A DNA stretch of 64,000 bases from Sphingobium sp. 66-54 (GTDB lineage: Bacteria; Pseudomonadota; Alphaproteobacteria; Sphingomonadales; Sphingomonadaceae): NCBI GenBank assembly GCA_001899715.1, contig MKWI01000020.1, forward strand, positions 1 through 64,000, written 5' to 3'. A program made the position numbers and the translations under genes. Shown here piece after piece: positions 18,380-26,515 of this stretch (positions within the stretch are counted from its first letter, which is position 1; each line of letters begins with the position of its first letter). Below the pieces are notes generated by a model. It made no database searches. It was not told where the DNA came from and saw only the letters and a list, made by a program, of their open reading frames with translations.

Positions 18380-20559
18380 AGCGTTTGCCGGTTGAGCCGC
18401 AGCGCGTTCCCCACCACGCTGACCGAGGAAAGCGACATGGCTGCGGCCGCGATGATGGGCGACAGGAGGATGCCGAAGAAGGGGTAGAGCGCGCCTGCTG
18501 CGACCGGCACGCCCGCCGCGTTATAGATGAAGGCGAAGAACAGGTTCTGGCGGATATTCGCCATAGTCGCCTGGCTCAGGCGGCGCGCCCGCACGATCCC
18601 CGTCAGATCGCCCTTCAGCAGCGTGACACCGGCGCTTTCGATCGCGACATCCGTTCCCGAGCCCATGGCGATGCCGACATCCGCCGCAGCGAGGGCGGGC
18701 GCATCGTTCACGCCGTCACCCGCCATCGCGACCACCTTGCCCGCCTGCCTGAGCCGTTCGACCACAGCACTCTTCTGGTCGGGCAGAACTTCGGCCTCCA
18801 CCTCCGAGATGCCGAGCCGGCGTGCCACGGCCTCGGCCGTGGTCCGGTTGTCGCCGGTGAGCATGACCACGGCGATGCCTTCCCGGCGCAGAGCGGCAAG
18901 GGCGTCGGGCGTCGTTTCCCTGACCGGATCGGCAATGGCGAAGATGCCGGCCGCGGCCTCCTCGATGCCGATGAAGATCGCCGTCGCGCCATCGCGGCGC
19001 AGCGCATCCGCCTGTTCGCTCAGCATATCGGTGGCGATGCCGCCTTCCTTGAGGAAAGCAGCGTTGCCGAGAACGATCCTCTTGCCTTCCACCGTCCCCA
19101 CCGCGCCCTTGCCAGTAGGGGAATCGAAGCTGCTGACCTCGGGAAGCGCCAGCTTGCGCGCCTCGGCCGCCGCAACGATGGCCTGGCCGAGCGGATGCTC
19201 GGAGGCCCGTTCGACGCCGGCCGCAAGGCGCAGCAATTCGCTCTCGTCCCACCCCTCGCCCACAACGATGCGCGTAACGCTGGGCTTGCCTTCGGTAAGC
19301 GTACCAGTCTTGTCGATAACGAGCGTATCGATCTTCTCCAGCCGCTCCAGCGCCTCCGCGTTCTTGATGAGCACGCCCAGGCCCGCACCGCGTCCGACGC
19401 CCACCATGATCGACATGGGCGTCGCAAGCCCCAGCGCGCAGGGGCAGGCGATGATAAGCACCGCCACAGCCGCAATAAGGCCATGTGCAAGGCGCGGCTC
19501 CGGCCCCCAAATGCCCCAGGCGACGAAAGCGGCGACTGCCACCGCCAGCACGGCAGGGACGAACCACCCCGCGACCTGATCGGCGAGCCGCTGGATCGGC
19601 GCGCGCGAACGCTGCGCCTCGGCGACCATCTGGACGATGCGCGACAGCATCGTGTCGCGGCCGACCTTTTCCGCGCGCACCACGAGCGCACCGCTTCGAT
19701 TGAGCGTGCCGCCGATCACGGGATCGCCGGCCGCCTTGGTGACGGGCATCGACTCTCCGGTCACCATCGATTCGTCGATCGCCGAGCGGCCCTCTTCCAC
19801 CCTGGCGTCGACTGGCACCTTTTCGCCCGGACGCACGCGCAGCCGGTCGCCAACCGCAACTGCTTCGAGCGCGACTTCCTCGTCGCTGCCGTCCTGCCGG
19901 ATGCGCCGCGCCATCTTTGGCGCCAGATTGAGCAGCGCCCTGATCGCGCCCGAAGTCCGCTCGCGTGCCCGGAGTTCGAGCACCTGGCCGAGCAGCACCA
20001 GCACGGTGATGACAGCCGCCGCCTCGAAATAGACGGCGACCGACCCGTCCACGCCCCGGAAGGCGGCCGGAAAAATCGACGGCGCGGCCGTCGCCACCAC
20101 GCTGTAGAGCCAGGCAACGCCAGTTCCCATCGCGATCAGCGTGAACATGTTGAGGTTGCGCGTCCTGACCGATTGCCAGCCGCGCTGGAAGAACGGCCAG
20201 CCCGCCCACAGCACGACCGGCGTCGCCAACGCCAGTTGGAGCCATGTCGAGAGCCTCGGTGAAACCAACTCGTGGAACGTGGGGAGCAGATGGACTCCCA
20301 TTTCCAGAACCAGCACCGGCAGCGTGAGCACGAGTCCGATCCAGAAGCGGCGAGTCATGTCGACAAGTTCGGCGCTCGGCCCCGCCTCGGCACTCACTGT
20401 CTCGGGTTCCAGCGCCATGCCACAGATCGGACAGGCACCGGGGTGATCCTGGCGGATCTGCGGATGCATTGGGCAGGTCCAGATCGTCGCCTCGGGCGTA
20501 TCAACCGGTGGGGGCGTTGCCGCATCCGGATGCTGATGATGGCCGCAGGGTTGCGCCAT
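18376..20559 (-). CDS. copA: CopA-type Cu(I)-exporting P-type ATPase
   Basis: A P1B-type ATPase of about 727 residues that pumps Cu(I) from the cytoplasm. Instead of a ferredoxin-like metal domain it has a His-rich start (CGHHQHPD) and a heavy-metal binding motif ([21 protein letters not shown]). Eight helices follow, with the CPC metal site ([12 protein letters not shown]), the phosphorylation site [11 protein letters not shown], the HP motif (SEHPLGQAI) and the [12 protein letters not shown] hinge. The track start is 12 codons upstream; the ATG at 20559 has GAGGAG 7 bases before it. A CueR-type palindrome precedes it. Confidence 0.95.
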   Translation of the reverse strand: MAQPCGHHQHPDAATPPPVDTPEATIWTCPMHPQIRQDHPGACPICGMALEPETVSAEAGPSAELVDMTRRFWIGLVLTLPVLVLEMGVHLLPTFHELVSPRLSTWLQLALATPVVLWAGWPFFQRGWQSVRTRNLNMFTLIAMGTGVAWLYSVVATAAPSIFPAAFRGVDGSVAVYFEAAAVITVLVLLGQVLELRARERTSGAIRALLNLAPKMARRIRQDGSDEEVALEAVAVGDRLRVRPGEKVPVDARVEEGRSAIDESMVTGESMPVTKAAGDPVIGGTLNRSGALVVRAEKVGRDTMLSRIVQMVAEAQRSRAPIQRLADQVAGWFVPAVLAVAVAAFVAWGIWGPEPRLAHGLIAAVAVLIIACPCALGLATPMSIMVGVGRGAGLGVLIKNAEALERLEKIDTLVIDKTGTLTEGKPSVTRIVVGEGWDESELLRLAAGVERASEHPLGQAIVAAAEARKLALPEVSSFDSPTGKGAVGTVEGKRIVLGNAAFLKEGGIATDMLSEQADALRRDGATAIFIGIEEAAAGIFAIADPVRETTPDALAALRREGIAVVMLTGDNRTTAEAVARRLGISEVEAEVLPDQKSAVVERLRQAGKVVAMAGDGVNDAPALAAADVGIAMGSGTDVAIESAGVTLLKGDLTGIVRARRLSQATMANIRQNLFFAFIYNAAGVPVAAGALYPFFGILLSPIIAAAAMSLSSVSVVGNALRLNRQTL

Positions 20560-20593
20560 GGAATCGCTCCTCATGTGAGATCTCCGCTTTTGC

Positions 20594-20614
20594 ACCCTGA
20601 CATGATGTCAGGGT
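20594..20614 (-). promoter_or_regulatory. CueR-type operator of copA
   Basis: A perfect palindrome with 10-bp arms, ACCCTGACAT-C-ATGTCAGGGT on the minus strand, preceded by -35 TTGACC (20617-20612). It lies 35 bp upstream of the copA start, the arrangement of MerR/CueR-controlled promoters. The -10 at 19-base spacing would be the weak CAAAAG. CueR is encoded in the same operon. Confidence 0.75.
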
Positions 20615-20752
20615 CAAGCGCAAAAAATTCCAGCTGAGGAACGCCATAACGCAGGAAATGCGCTCGCTCATGATTGGCTGTCGCAGTGATTCTTCCTCAC
20701 CGCGGTTGGCCGACCAGATCGGACCCGTGTTCTTGGCATGCTGTGCCCAAGT

Positions 20753-20778
20753 GTAACCAGACGGCTTGCCGCACCGAA
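20753..20778 (+). promoter_or_regulatory. SigF-type ECF promoter of the bufferin operon
   Basis: GTAACC and CGAA are separated by exactly 16 bases and point at bufA1, 52 bases upstream of its start. From memory this equals the consensus of Caulobacter SigF promoters (GTAACC-N16-CGAA). A SigF-like factor and its NrsF-like anti-sigma factor are the last genes of this same operon, so the promoter implies autoregulation. Confidence 0.75.
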
Positions 20779-20830
20779 CATGGTCATGCGAGGCGCGAAG
20801 GGCCTTGCGCCATCCATGGAAAGGATCGTC

Positions 20831-21127
20831 ATGAATACTTCCGCCAAGTTCGCCGCCGCCGCGGCATCGCTTGCCGCAGCGGCTCTTTTGGCTTCGTCGC
20901 CCGCCAGCGCCGAAGCGCCGTCCGGGGCCAAGGAAAAGTGCTACGGTGTGGCGCTGAAGGGTAAGAACGACTGCAAGGCCGGCCCGGGCACGAGCTGCGC
21001 CGGCACGTCGACGGTCGATTATCAGGGCAACGCCTGGAAATATGTCGCGAAGGGCGAGTGCGTGAAAGTGGGCGGCACGCTCGAGGCGCATGCGGGCAAC
21101 GCAGCCCCCATGCCGAAGCGTAGCTGA
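20831..21127 (+). CDS. bufA1: BufA1-type bufferin precursor (DUF2282 copper-binding RiPP)
   Basis: A 98-residue exported precursor of the DUF2282/bufferin family. An AAGGA box precedes this ATG, and the product begins with a signal peptide ([24 protein letters not shown]). The mature part has four Cys in the family pattern ([32 protein letters not shown]). In characterised bufferins such Cys are converted to thiooxazoles by the BufB-BufC pair, and the product binds copper in the periplasm. All partners follow in the operon. The longer frame in the track starts within the promoter and is not used. Confidence 0.88.
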   Translation: MNTSAKFAAAAASLAAAALLASSPASAEAPSGAKEKCYGVALKGKNDCKAGPGTSCAGTSTVDYQGNAWKYVAKGECVKVGGTLEAHAGNAAPMPKRS

Positions 21128-21208
21128 CCGAGCGAACGGGGCGCTGACGCAGGGCGCCCCACAACTTTACCCGCCGCCCGGAGAGGCTAAGCTCTCGGGT
21201 CGCAAAGG

Positions 21209-22132
21209 ATGCTGGCTGACATGAAATTCCTGACCGATCTGCCCCCCTCGGTGGGAATTGGACTGAAACCCGAGCACTATGCCCGGGTGCTCGAGTCCGT
21301 GTCGGTCAGCATCCACCCACCTGTCACGCACGATCATTTCTCGCCTGGCTGGGTCGAAGTGCATCCGCAGAATTATTTCAGCGCGGGCGGGCCGCCGCAT
21401 CGATGGCTTTCGGCGATCGCCGAAAAATATCCGCTCAGCTTTCACTCGGTCGGCCTTTCGCTGGGCAGCGCACATGGGCATGACCGCGAGGAACTCGATC
21501 AGCTTGCGGCTTTGTGCGACCGCTATTCCCCGGCATCGGTTTCCGACCATCTGAGCTGGAGCGGAAGCGCGAACAACCGCTATCCCGATCTGCTTCCGGT
21601 GCCCTATACCGAAGAGGCGCTCCGCCATTTCACAAGGCAGGTTTCGATCGTGCAGGACTGTCTCAGGCGGCCACTCCTGATCGAGAACCCCTCGCGCTAC
21701 CTCGCCTTTGCCGGTGACGAGATGGACGAGGCGGATTTCCTGCACCGCCTGTGCCGGGCGGCAGGCTGCGGCATATTGTTCGACATCAACAATGTCGAAG
21801 TCACCGCCACCAACCTGGACCTCGATCCATTTTCCATGATCGACGCCATCGACCCGGCGCTTGTGGGCGAGATCCACCTGGCCGGACATAAGCGGGAAGA
21901 GCATGAGCACGGACCGCTGCTGATCGACGACCACGGCTCGCAGGTCTCCGATCCGACCTGGGCCATGTTCTCTCGCTTCATCCAGCTGGCGGGAAGAATG
22001 CCGGTCCTCATCGAATGGGATACGAACATTCCGGACTACGCAGTGCTCATCGCCGAAGCGCGCAAGGCCGATGCGATCATGAGCGAGCAGGCGGCGCTGT
22101 CCGCCGGGAGCCGGTCAGATGTTTTCGCTTGA
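21209..22132 (+). CDS. bufB: BufB multinuclear iron oxidase (MNIO, DUF692)
   Basis: A 307-residue TIM-barrel enzyme of the DUF692/MNIO family that uses two or three irons and O2 to modify Cys in a precursor peptide. The metal-ligand segments are visible in order: SFHSVGLSLG, SVSDHLSWSG, LIENPSRYL, LFDINNVEV, EIHLAGHKR, DDHGSQV and IEWDTNIP. It lies 81 bp downstream of bufA1 and overlaps bufC by 14 bp. An ATG at 21221 (MKFLTDLPP) is an alternative start with a better-placed AAGG. Confidence 0.93.
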   Translation: MLADMKFLTDLPPSVGIGLKPEHYARVLESVSVSIHPPVTHDHFSPGWVEVHPQNYFSAGGPPHRWLSAIAEKYPLSFHSVGLSLGSAHGHDREELDQLAALCDRYSPASVSDHLSWSGSANNRYPDLLPVPYTEEALRHFTRQVSIVQDCLRRPLLIENPSRYLAFAGDEMDEADFLHRLCRAAGCGILFDINNVEVTATNLDLDPFSMIDAIDPALVGEIHLAGHKREEHEHGPLLIDDHGSQVSDPTWAMFSRFIQLAGRMPVLIEWDTNIPDYAVLIAEARKADAIMSEQAALSAGSRSDVFA

Positions 22133-22865
22133 ACAGACACAGGCGGCCATGATGCGCGGCCTCGATCATGGTCCGGCGCACCTTCCGGACGGACTGTTCC
22201 GCGGCGGCCGCACGCGCGCGCTTCTGGGTATGAAAGTCCATGCCAACACCGTATCCCATGCCCGGCTTGTCGCGCTGGAAGACACGTTTCCGCGGACACG
22301 CGTCCTGCTTGGCCATGAGCAATTCAACGAACTTTCCCGTCGCTATCTCGATTGGCCGGGGGTGGCCGCCCGCCCGCTCGCGCATATCGGGCAGGACTTC
22401 GCAGCTTTCCTCAGCGCGGTCGGCGAGACGCGCGCGGCCAGCGATCTTGCCGCATTCGAATGGGCGTGGCTGGAAAGCTATCACGCCGCCGAGGCTGCGA
22501 TCCTCGCGCTGGCGGACATTGCCGGTGTCGGCGAAGATGCGCTGCTCGGCATCGTGCTGATGCGCCATCCGGCAGCGCGCCTGCTCCACACGGACCGCGC
22601 GGTCCACCAGATCCTCGGCGAGGAAGTGTCTGGACTTGGCGACGCAGATTCCATCCTGCTCACCCGTCCGCAGGAGCAAGTGCTTGTCTCGCCCGCGACC
22701 TCGGTGATGTCGGCAATCTTCACGTATGTCGATAAGCCGGTCAGCATCTGTAACCTTTTGGAGAGCTGCGGCGAATTTGAACGTAAGGATCGACCGTCGC
22801 CGGACGACATCATGGCCGCGCTGATTGCGCTGATGGAAGCCGGGGCGCTGCAACGGGTGGGATAG
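22119..22865 (+). CDS. bufC: BufC partner protein (DUF2063-type RiPP recognition)
   Basis: A 248-residue protein of the DUF2063 (HvfC/BufC) family. The N-terminal domain has the family start (FSLEQTQAAMMRGL...) and a helical segment ALEDTFPRTRVLLGHEQFNELSRRYL. The C-terminal half (residues about 140-248) looks like the winged-helix-like precursor-binding domain. It is the required partner of the MNIO enzyme and presents the bufferin precursor. The 14-bp overlap with bufB indicates coupling. Confidence 0.88.
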   Translation: MFSLEQTQAAMMRGLDHGPAHLPDGLFRGGRTRALLGMKVHANTVSHARLVALEDTFPRTRVLLGHEQFNELSRRYLDWPGVAARPLAHIGQDFAAFLSAVGETRAASDLAAFEWAWLESYHAAEAAILALADIAGVGEDALLGIVLMRHPAARLLHTDRAVHQILGEEVSGLGDADSILLTRPQEQVLVSPATSVMSAIFTYVDKPVSICNLLESCGEFERKDRPSPDDIMAALIALMEAGALQRVG

Positions 22866-22868
22866 GCG

Positions 22869-23348
22869 ATGCGGGTTCTTGCCCTTTATAACCGGACAAT
22901 CGACTGGCTCGCGGGACGGATCCCGGAAGGCGTCGTGCTTGCGTTCATGCGCGTGGTGCTGGCCGGGATCTTCTGGCGATCGGGCCAGACCAAGATTGCC
23001 GAAGGCACCTGGTTCACGATCAGCGAGAACACGTTCTTTCTCTTCCAGGACGAATATGGCGGCGTGCCCTTGCCGAGCCATCTTGCCGCTGTGATGGCGA
23101 CCGTTTCCGAACACCTGTTCCCGATCCTGCTCGTGCTGGGGCTGCTCACCCGGCTTTCGGCATTGGCGCTCCTGGGCATGACCATGGTCATCCAGATCTT
23201 CGTCTACCCCGACGCCTGGTGGCAGGTGCATTCGCTATGGGCAGCGATGGCGCTCGTGCTGATCATTCGCGGAGGCGGATGGTTGTCATTGGATGCGCTG
23301 CTGGCTCGCGCTGGCGCCCGCCGTAGAGCCTCGCATGAAATCGGATGA
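22869..23348 (+). CDS. DoxX-family membrane protein of the bufferin operon
   Basis: A 159-residue membrane protein with four helices of the DoxX family (MRVVLAGIFWRSGQTKIAEGTWF, MATVSEHLFPILLVLGLLTRLSAL, YPDAWWQVHSLWAAMALVLIIRGGG). DoxX proteins commonly accompany bufAB(C) genes; the role is unknown, perhaps membrane redox support. It is 3 bp behind bufC and overlaps the sigma factor gene by 14 bp. Confidence 0.85.
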   Translation: MRVLALYNRTIDWLAGRIPEGVVLAFMRVVLAGIFWRSGQTKIAEGTWFTISENTFFLFQDEYGGVPLPSHLAAVMATVSEHLFPILLVLGLLTRLSALALLGMTMVIQIFVYPDAWWQVHSLWAAMALVLIIRGGGWLSLDALLARAGARRRASHEIG

Positions 23349-23859
23349 GCCATCGCTTGCCCGCCTGATGGCGATGGCGCAGCAGGGCGATCGGCTGGCC
23401 TATCGCACGCTGCTCCTCGAATGCGGGAACTGGCTCAGGCGCTATTTCGGCCGGCGCGTGCCGCCGGGTCATCTGGAAGATCTGGTGCAGGAAACTTTGC
23501 TGGCGTTGCACCACAAGCTCGCGACTTATGATCCGGACCGCGCTTTCCTGCCCTGGCTCTCGGCCATCGCCCGTTATCGCTGGGTAGACCATCTGCGCCG
23601 TATCTATCGCGCCGAGGAAACCGAGCTTGATGAGGACATGATCGGAGCCAACGACGAACCTGCGATTGCCGCGCGCATCAGCCTGGAGAGGCTTTTCAAG
23701 CAACTGCCCTCGGCGCAGGTGCGGGCGATCGAACTGGTCAAGATCGAGGGACTCTCCGTCGCCGAGGCGTCCCGGGCCTGTGGCCAGAGCGAGTCCCTGA
23801 TCAAGGTCAACATTCACCGCGGCCTGAAGAAATTGACCGCGATGATCGAGAAAGCGTGA
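23335..23859 (+). CDS. sigF: SigF-like ECF sigma factor
   Basis: A 174-residue ECF sigma factor. Region 2 (ARLMAMAQQGDRLAYRTLLLE through LEDLVQETLLALHHKLATYDPDRAFLPWLSAIARYRWVDHLRR) and region 4 (QLPSAQVRAIELVKIEGLSVAEASRACGQSESLIKVNIHRGLKKL) are complete. The track start is 14 codons upstream; this ATG avoids the N-terminal spill-over from the doxX frame. Followed by an NrsF-like gene, it matches the SigF-NrsF pair that controls bufferin genes in Caulobacter. Its likely target is the GTAACC-N16-CGAA promoter upstream of bufA1. Confidence 0.88.
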   Translation: MKSDEPSLARLMAMAQQGDRLAYRTLLLECGNWLRRYFGRRVPPGHLEDLVQETLLALHHKLATYDPDRAFLPWLSAIARYRWVDHLRRIYRAEETELDEDMIGANDEPAIAARISLERLFKQLPSAQVRAIELVKIEGLSVAEASRACGQSESLIKVNIHRGLKKLTAMIEKA

Positions 23860-23865
23860 GTGCCC

Positions 23866-24510
23866 ATGTCCCGTGATACCAATTCCCTGATTGCCGAACT
23901 GGCCGGAGGACTTCAGCCGGTCCGGCCGCTGCGCTTTTCAATCGGGCTTGGGTTCGCGCTGGCGGGGCTCGCCGCAACGCTGTCGGTCGTCGCCTTGCTG
24001 TTCGGAATTCGCCCGGACGTGCTGGTGGGCAACTTCGATCCGGTTTTCCTGCTCGCGACCGGTCTGTTCCTGCTGCTTGGTCTGGCGGCCACGGCGACCG
24101 TCATCGTCATGAGCCGGCCCCATGTCGGCAGTGATCACAGCGGCTGGAGATGGGCAGCGGCGATGACGGCGCTCCTGCCGATTGCCGCTATCATCACGGG
24201 CATTGAGCGAGGCCCTGCGGCTATGTCGGTCGCCGAGGCCGGACATGGTCTCGATTGCCTGATGGCAGGAAGCGCGCTCGGCCTGCTGGTCGCTGCGGTG
24301 CTTGTCTGGTGGCTGCGGCGCGGCGCGCCGACGTCACCGGAACGCGCGGGGCTGCTCACCGGGATTGCTGCGGGCAGCTTCGGCATTTTCGCCTTTTCCT
24401 TCCACTGCCAATATAACGACATCGTGCATATCGGCCTGTGGCACGGCCTTGCCGTGGTGGTCAGCGCGGCGCTTGGCAGACTTATCGTCCCGCACGTGAT
24501 CCGCTGGTAG
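23866..24510 (+). CDS. nrsF: NrsF-like membrane anti-sigma factor (DUF1109)
   Basis: A protein of about 214 residues with six predicted helices, the DUF1109/NrsF family of membrane anti-sigma factors. The Cys residues in AGHGLDCLMAGS and FSFHCQYNDIVHIGLWH match the two conserved Cys thought to sense metal or redox stress. The track uses a GTG six bases upstream; the ATG at 23866 is equally likely. It follows sigF by 6 bp and would hold SigF at the membrane until copper or chromate stress. Confidence 0.85.
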   Translation: MSRDTNSLIAELAGGLQPVRPLRFSIGLGFALAGLAATLSVVALLFGIRPDVLVGNFDPVFLLATGLFLLLGLAATATVIVMSRPHVGSDHSGWRWAAAMTALLPIAAIITGIERGPAAMSVAEAGHGLDCLMAGSALGLLVAAVLVWWLRRGAPTSPERAGLLTGIAAGSFGIFAFSFHCQYNDIVHIGLWHGLAVVVSAALGRLIVPHVIRW

Positions 24511-24616
24511 GCAAGTCTTCGCCATCCTGACGGCTCGGTTTCGCTTCGAAAGACGATCTGTCGGGGCGGTTACATACTGGTCATTTACGAACCTCGACGG
24601 CGGAGCTGCCTCGCGC

Positions 24617-24964
24617 TCATTCACGCACGAAGCTCTCTGGCGGTGTCCAGGTGCCCGGAACGTAGCGATTGGCCCAGCGGCACATTTCGCGCAGCATTGG
24701 GTGCAGAGCGCGACCCATGTCGGTCAGGCGATAGGCGTGGCGAAGGGGACGCTGTTGATAAGGCGATCGTTCGATCAGCCCTGCCGCCTCCATCTTCTCG
24801 AGCCGATCGGCAAGGATGTTGGTGGTGATCCGCTCTGGAGACGTGAGGAACTCCGAATAGCGCGATTTGCCGGTGAGGAGGTCGCGCAGGATGACAAGCG
24901 TCCAGCGGTCGCCGACGATATCGAGCGTCGTGGCGATCGGGCAAGGTGAGCGATATGCGGTCAT
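24617..24964 (-). CDS. HxlR-family transcriptional regulator
   Basis: A 115-residue winged-helix regulator of the HxlR family (CPIATTLDIVGDRWTLVILRDLLTG, FLTSPERITTNILADRLEKMEAAGLIER, YRLTDMGRALHPML). These often have a reactive Cys near the N-terminus and respond to aldehydes or oxidants; here CPIAT supplies one. The track start is a TTG; the ATG at 24964 with AGGGA 5 bases upstream is preferred. It is divergent from the GFA gene across an 8-bp inverted repeat. Confidence 0.88.
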   Translation of the reverse strand: MTAYRSPCPIATTLDIVGDRWTLVILRDLLTGKSRYSEFLTSPERITTNILADRLEKMEAAGLIERSPYQQRPLRHAYRLTDMGRALHPMLREMCRWANRYVPGTWTPPESFVRE

Positions 24965-24974
24965 GCAGTCCCTT

Positions 24975-24997
24975 GTAACTTGCAATTCTCAAGTTAC
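24975..24997. promoter_or_regulatory. Operator between hxlR-type regulator and GFA operon
   Basis: GTAACTTG and CAAGTTAC form a perfect 8-bp inverted repeat with a 7-base spacer. It lies 11 bp upstream of the HxlR start and 40 bp upstream of the GFA start, in the place expected for autoregulation and control of the divergent genes. Binding by this regulator is inferred. Confidence 0.6.
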
Positions 24998-25036
24998 TAT
25001 CGCCGGTGAGCCCGGTCGAATCAAGGGAACCCAGCG

Positions 25037-25477
25037 ATGAGCGAAGCTTTGGAAGGCGGATGTCTGTGCGGCGCTGTCCGGTATCGCGCGACCACGCAGC
25101 CGATGATGGTCGGAAACTGCTATTGCGTCGATTGCCGCAAGAGCAGTGGTACGACACATTGCACCCACGCCATGGTGCCCGACGCAGCCTTCGCCGCTAC
25201 CGGCGCGATCAAGTTCCATGGTCGGCCCGCTGACAGCGGCAACATCATCAGCCGGGGCTTCTGCCCGGAATGCGGATCGGCGATCCTCTCGCGCAATTCA
25301 GGGATGCCCGGCATGGTGTTCGTGCGTGTCTCCAGCCTCGATGATCCCGGCGCTGTCGAACCGCAGATGACAGTCTATGCCAGCAGGGCACCTGCATGGG
25401 CACCGCTCGACGGGAGCAAGCCGGTGTTCGACGAAATGCCCGAGGGCGGCCCGCAAGCCGTGGTCGCGGGCCTCTGA
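25037..25477 (+). CDS. GFA/CENP-V family zinc protein
   Basis: A 146-residue protein of the GFA family (glutathione-dependent formaldehyde-activating enzyme fold). The zinc-binding Cys are in GGCLCGAVRY, NCYCVDCRKSSG and GFCPECGSAILSR. Most family members are not true formaldehyde-glutathione enzymes, so the substrate is open. It is the first gene of a three-gene set divergent from the HxlR gene and could be induced by an aldehyde-type signal; this is inference. Confidence 0.88.
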   Translation: MSEALEGGCLCGAVRYRATTQPMMVGNCYCVDCRKSSGTTHCTHAMVPDAAFAATGAIKFHGRPADSGNIISRGFCPECGSAILSRNSGMPGMVFVRVSSLDDPGAVEPQMTVYASRAPAWAPLDGSKPVFDEMPEGGPQAVVAGL

Positions 25478-25480
25478 GCG

Positions 25481-25819
25481 ATGGCCTTCGACGAGGCCCT
25501 GACGCTGCGCATGCGCGCCGCCCTTGGCGACGGGCCGGACATTTCCGAGAAGCGGATGATGGGCGGCGTCTGTTTCTTCCAGGACGGCAACATGGTCTGC
25601 GGCGCCGACCGCTCGAAGGAGGGCGAGCGCCGCTTCATGTTCCGGGTCGGCAAGGGTAATGAGACTGCGGCCGATTTGCCCCAGGGTACGCCGATGTTTC
25701 TTGGCGATCAGCCGATGCCAGGCTTCTATTTCGTTGATGGCGACTGCTGCGATGACGATCTCCTCCAGCGCTGGCTCGATGTCGCCTTGAGCCATGCGCG
25801 CAGCCTCCCGCCCAAATGA
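25481..25819 (+). CDS. TfoX/Sxy N-terminal domain protein
   Basis: A 112-residue single-domain protein matching the TfoX N-terminal fold (ISEKRMMGGVCFFQDGNMVCGA, FRVGKGNETAADLP, MPGFYFVDGDCCDDDLLQRWLDVAL). Full TfoX regulates competence in gammaproteobacteria; stand-alone alphaproteobacterial versions are uncharacterised. It starts 3 bp after the GFA stop and overlaps the next gene by 4 bp, so it is operonic. Confidence 0.8.
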   Translation: MAFDEALTLRMRAALGDGPDISEKRMMGGVCFFQDGNMVCGADRSKEGERRFMFRVGKGNETAADLPQGTPMFLGDQPMPGFYFVDGDCCDDDLLQRWLDVALSHARSLPPK

Positions 25820-26466
25820 CGCTCCTGTCCCGCGATACCGCCGACTTCCTTGGCCGATTGCGCGCGAACAACGACCGGCAGTGGTTCGAGGCCCACAGGG
25901 ACGAATATGAGGCGCACGTCAAACGGCCTGGCGAAGCCTTTGCCTCGGCGCTGGCGGGCCAGCTTGAAGCAGCGACCGGCGAGCCACATGAATACCGCAT
26001 TTTTCGCATCCACCGCGACGTCCGTTTCTCGAAGGACAAGACGCCCTACAATGCGCATCTGCATACTACCTTCTCGCCCGACGGAGGATGCAAGGAGGGC
26101 GGGCCGGTGTGGATGTTCGGCCTCGATCCCGATGGACTGACGCTGGGCGCGGGAATTTTCGCGTTTTCCACGCCTCGGCTCGACAGTTGGCGAGCGCTGG
26201 TTGCGGCCCCCGAGGGCGCATGGGTGGCGGAACTGATCCATCGGCTTCGCGCGGAGCAGGTCCGCGTCGGCGAACCGGGATTAAAGCGCGTGCCGGCACC
26301 CCATCCCGCGGACCATCCACGCGCGGACCTTCTCCGCCGAAAAGGATTGACCGCATGGATCGACGGCCTCGCCACCGAAACCGCATTCGGGGCGGCCGGT
26401 CCGGCGAATTGCACCCTCGAACTGCTGAGACTGCGCGAGCTTTTTCAGGTGCTACGCAGTCTGTAA
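25816..26466 (+). CDS. DUF2461 (TIGR02453) family protein
   Basis: A 216-residue protein of the DUF2461 family with the hallmark N-terminus (FLGRLRANNDRQWFEAHRDEYEAHVKRP) and core (YRIFRIHRDVRFSKDKTPYNAHLHTTF). Function is unknown in the family. It is the third gene of the HxlR-divergent set and converges with merA, 49 bp apart. Confidence 0.85.
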   Translation: MTLLSRDTADFLGRLRANNDRQWFEAHRDEYEAHVKRPGEAFASALAGQLEAATGEPHEYRIFRIHRDVRFSKDKTPYNAHLHTTFSPDGGCKEGGPVWMFGLDPDGLTLGAGIFAFSTPRLDSWRALVAAPEGAWVAELIHRLRAEQVRVGEPGLKRVPAPHPADHPRADLLRRKGLTAWIDGLATETAFGAAGPANCTLELLRLRELFQVLRSL

Positions 26467-26515
26467 CCTGCATGGGAAGGCATGCCCCGCATCGACGGCA
26501 ACGCCATGTTCCGCC

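Noticed and set aside
18385-20262. 625-residue plus-strand ORF
   Set aside because: It is antisense to copA, whose catalytic motifs are all intact; the translated product is rich in Arg/His/Ala without domains, as expected for a high-GC shadow frame.
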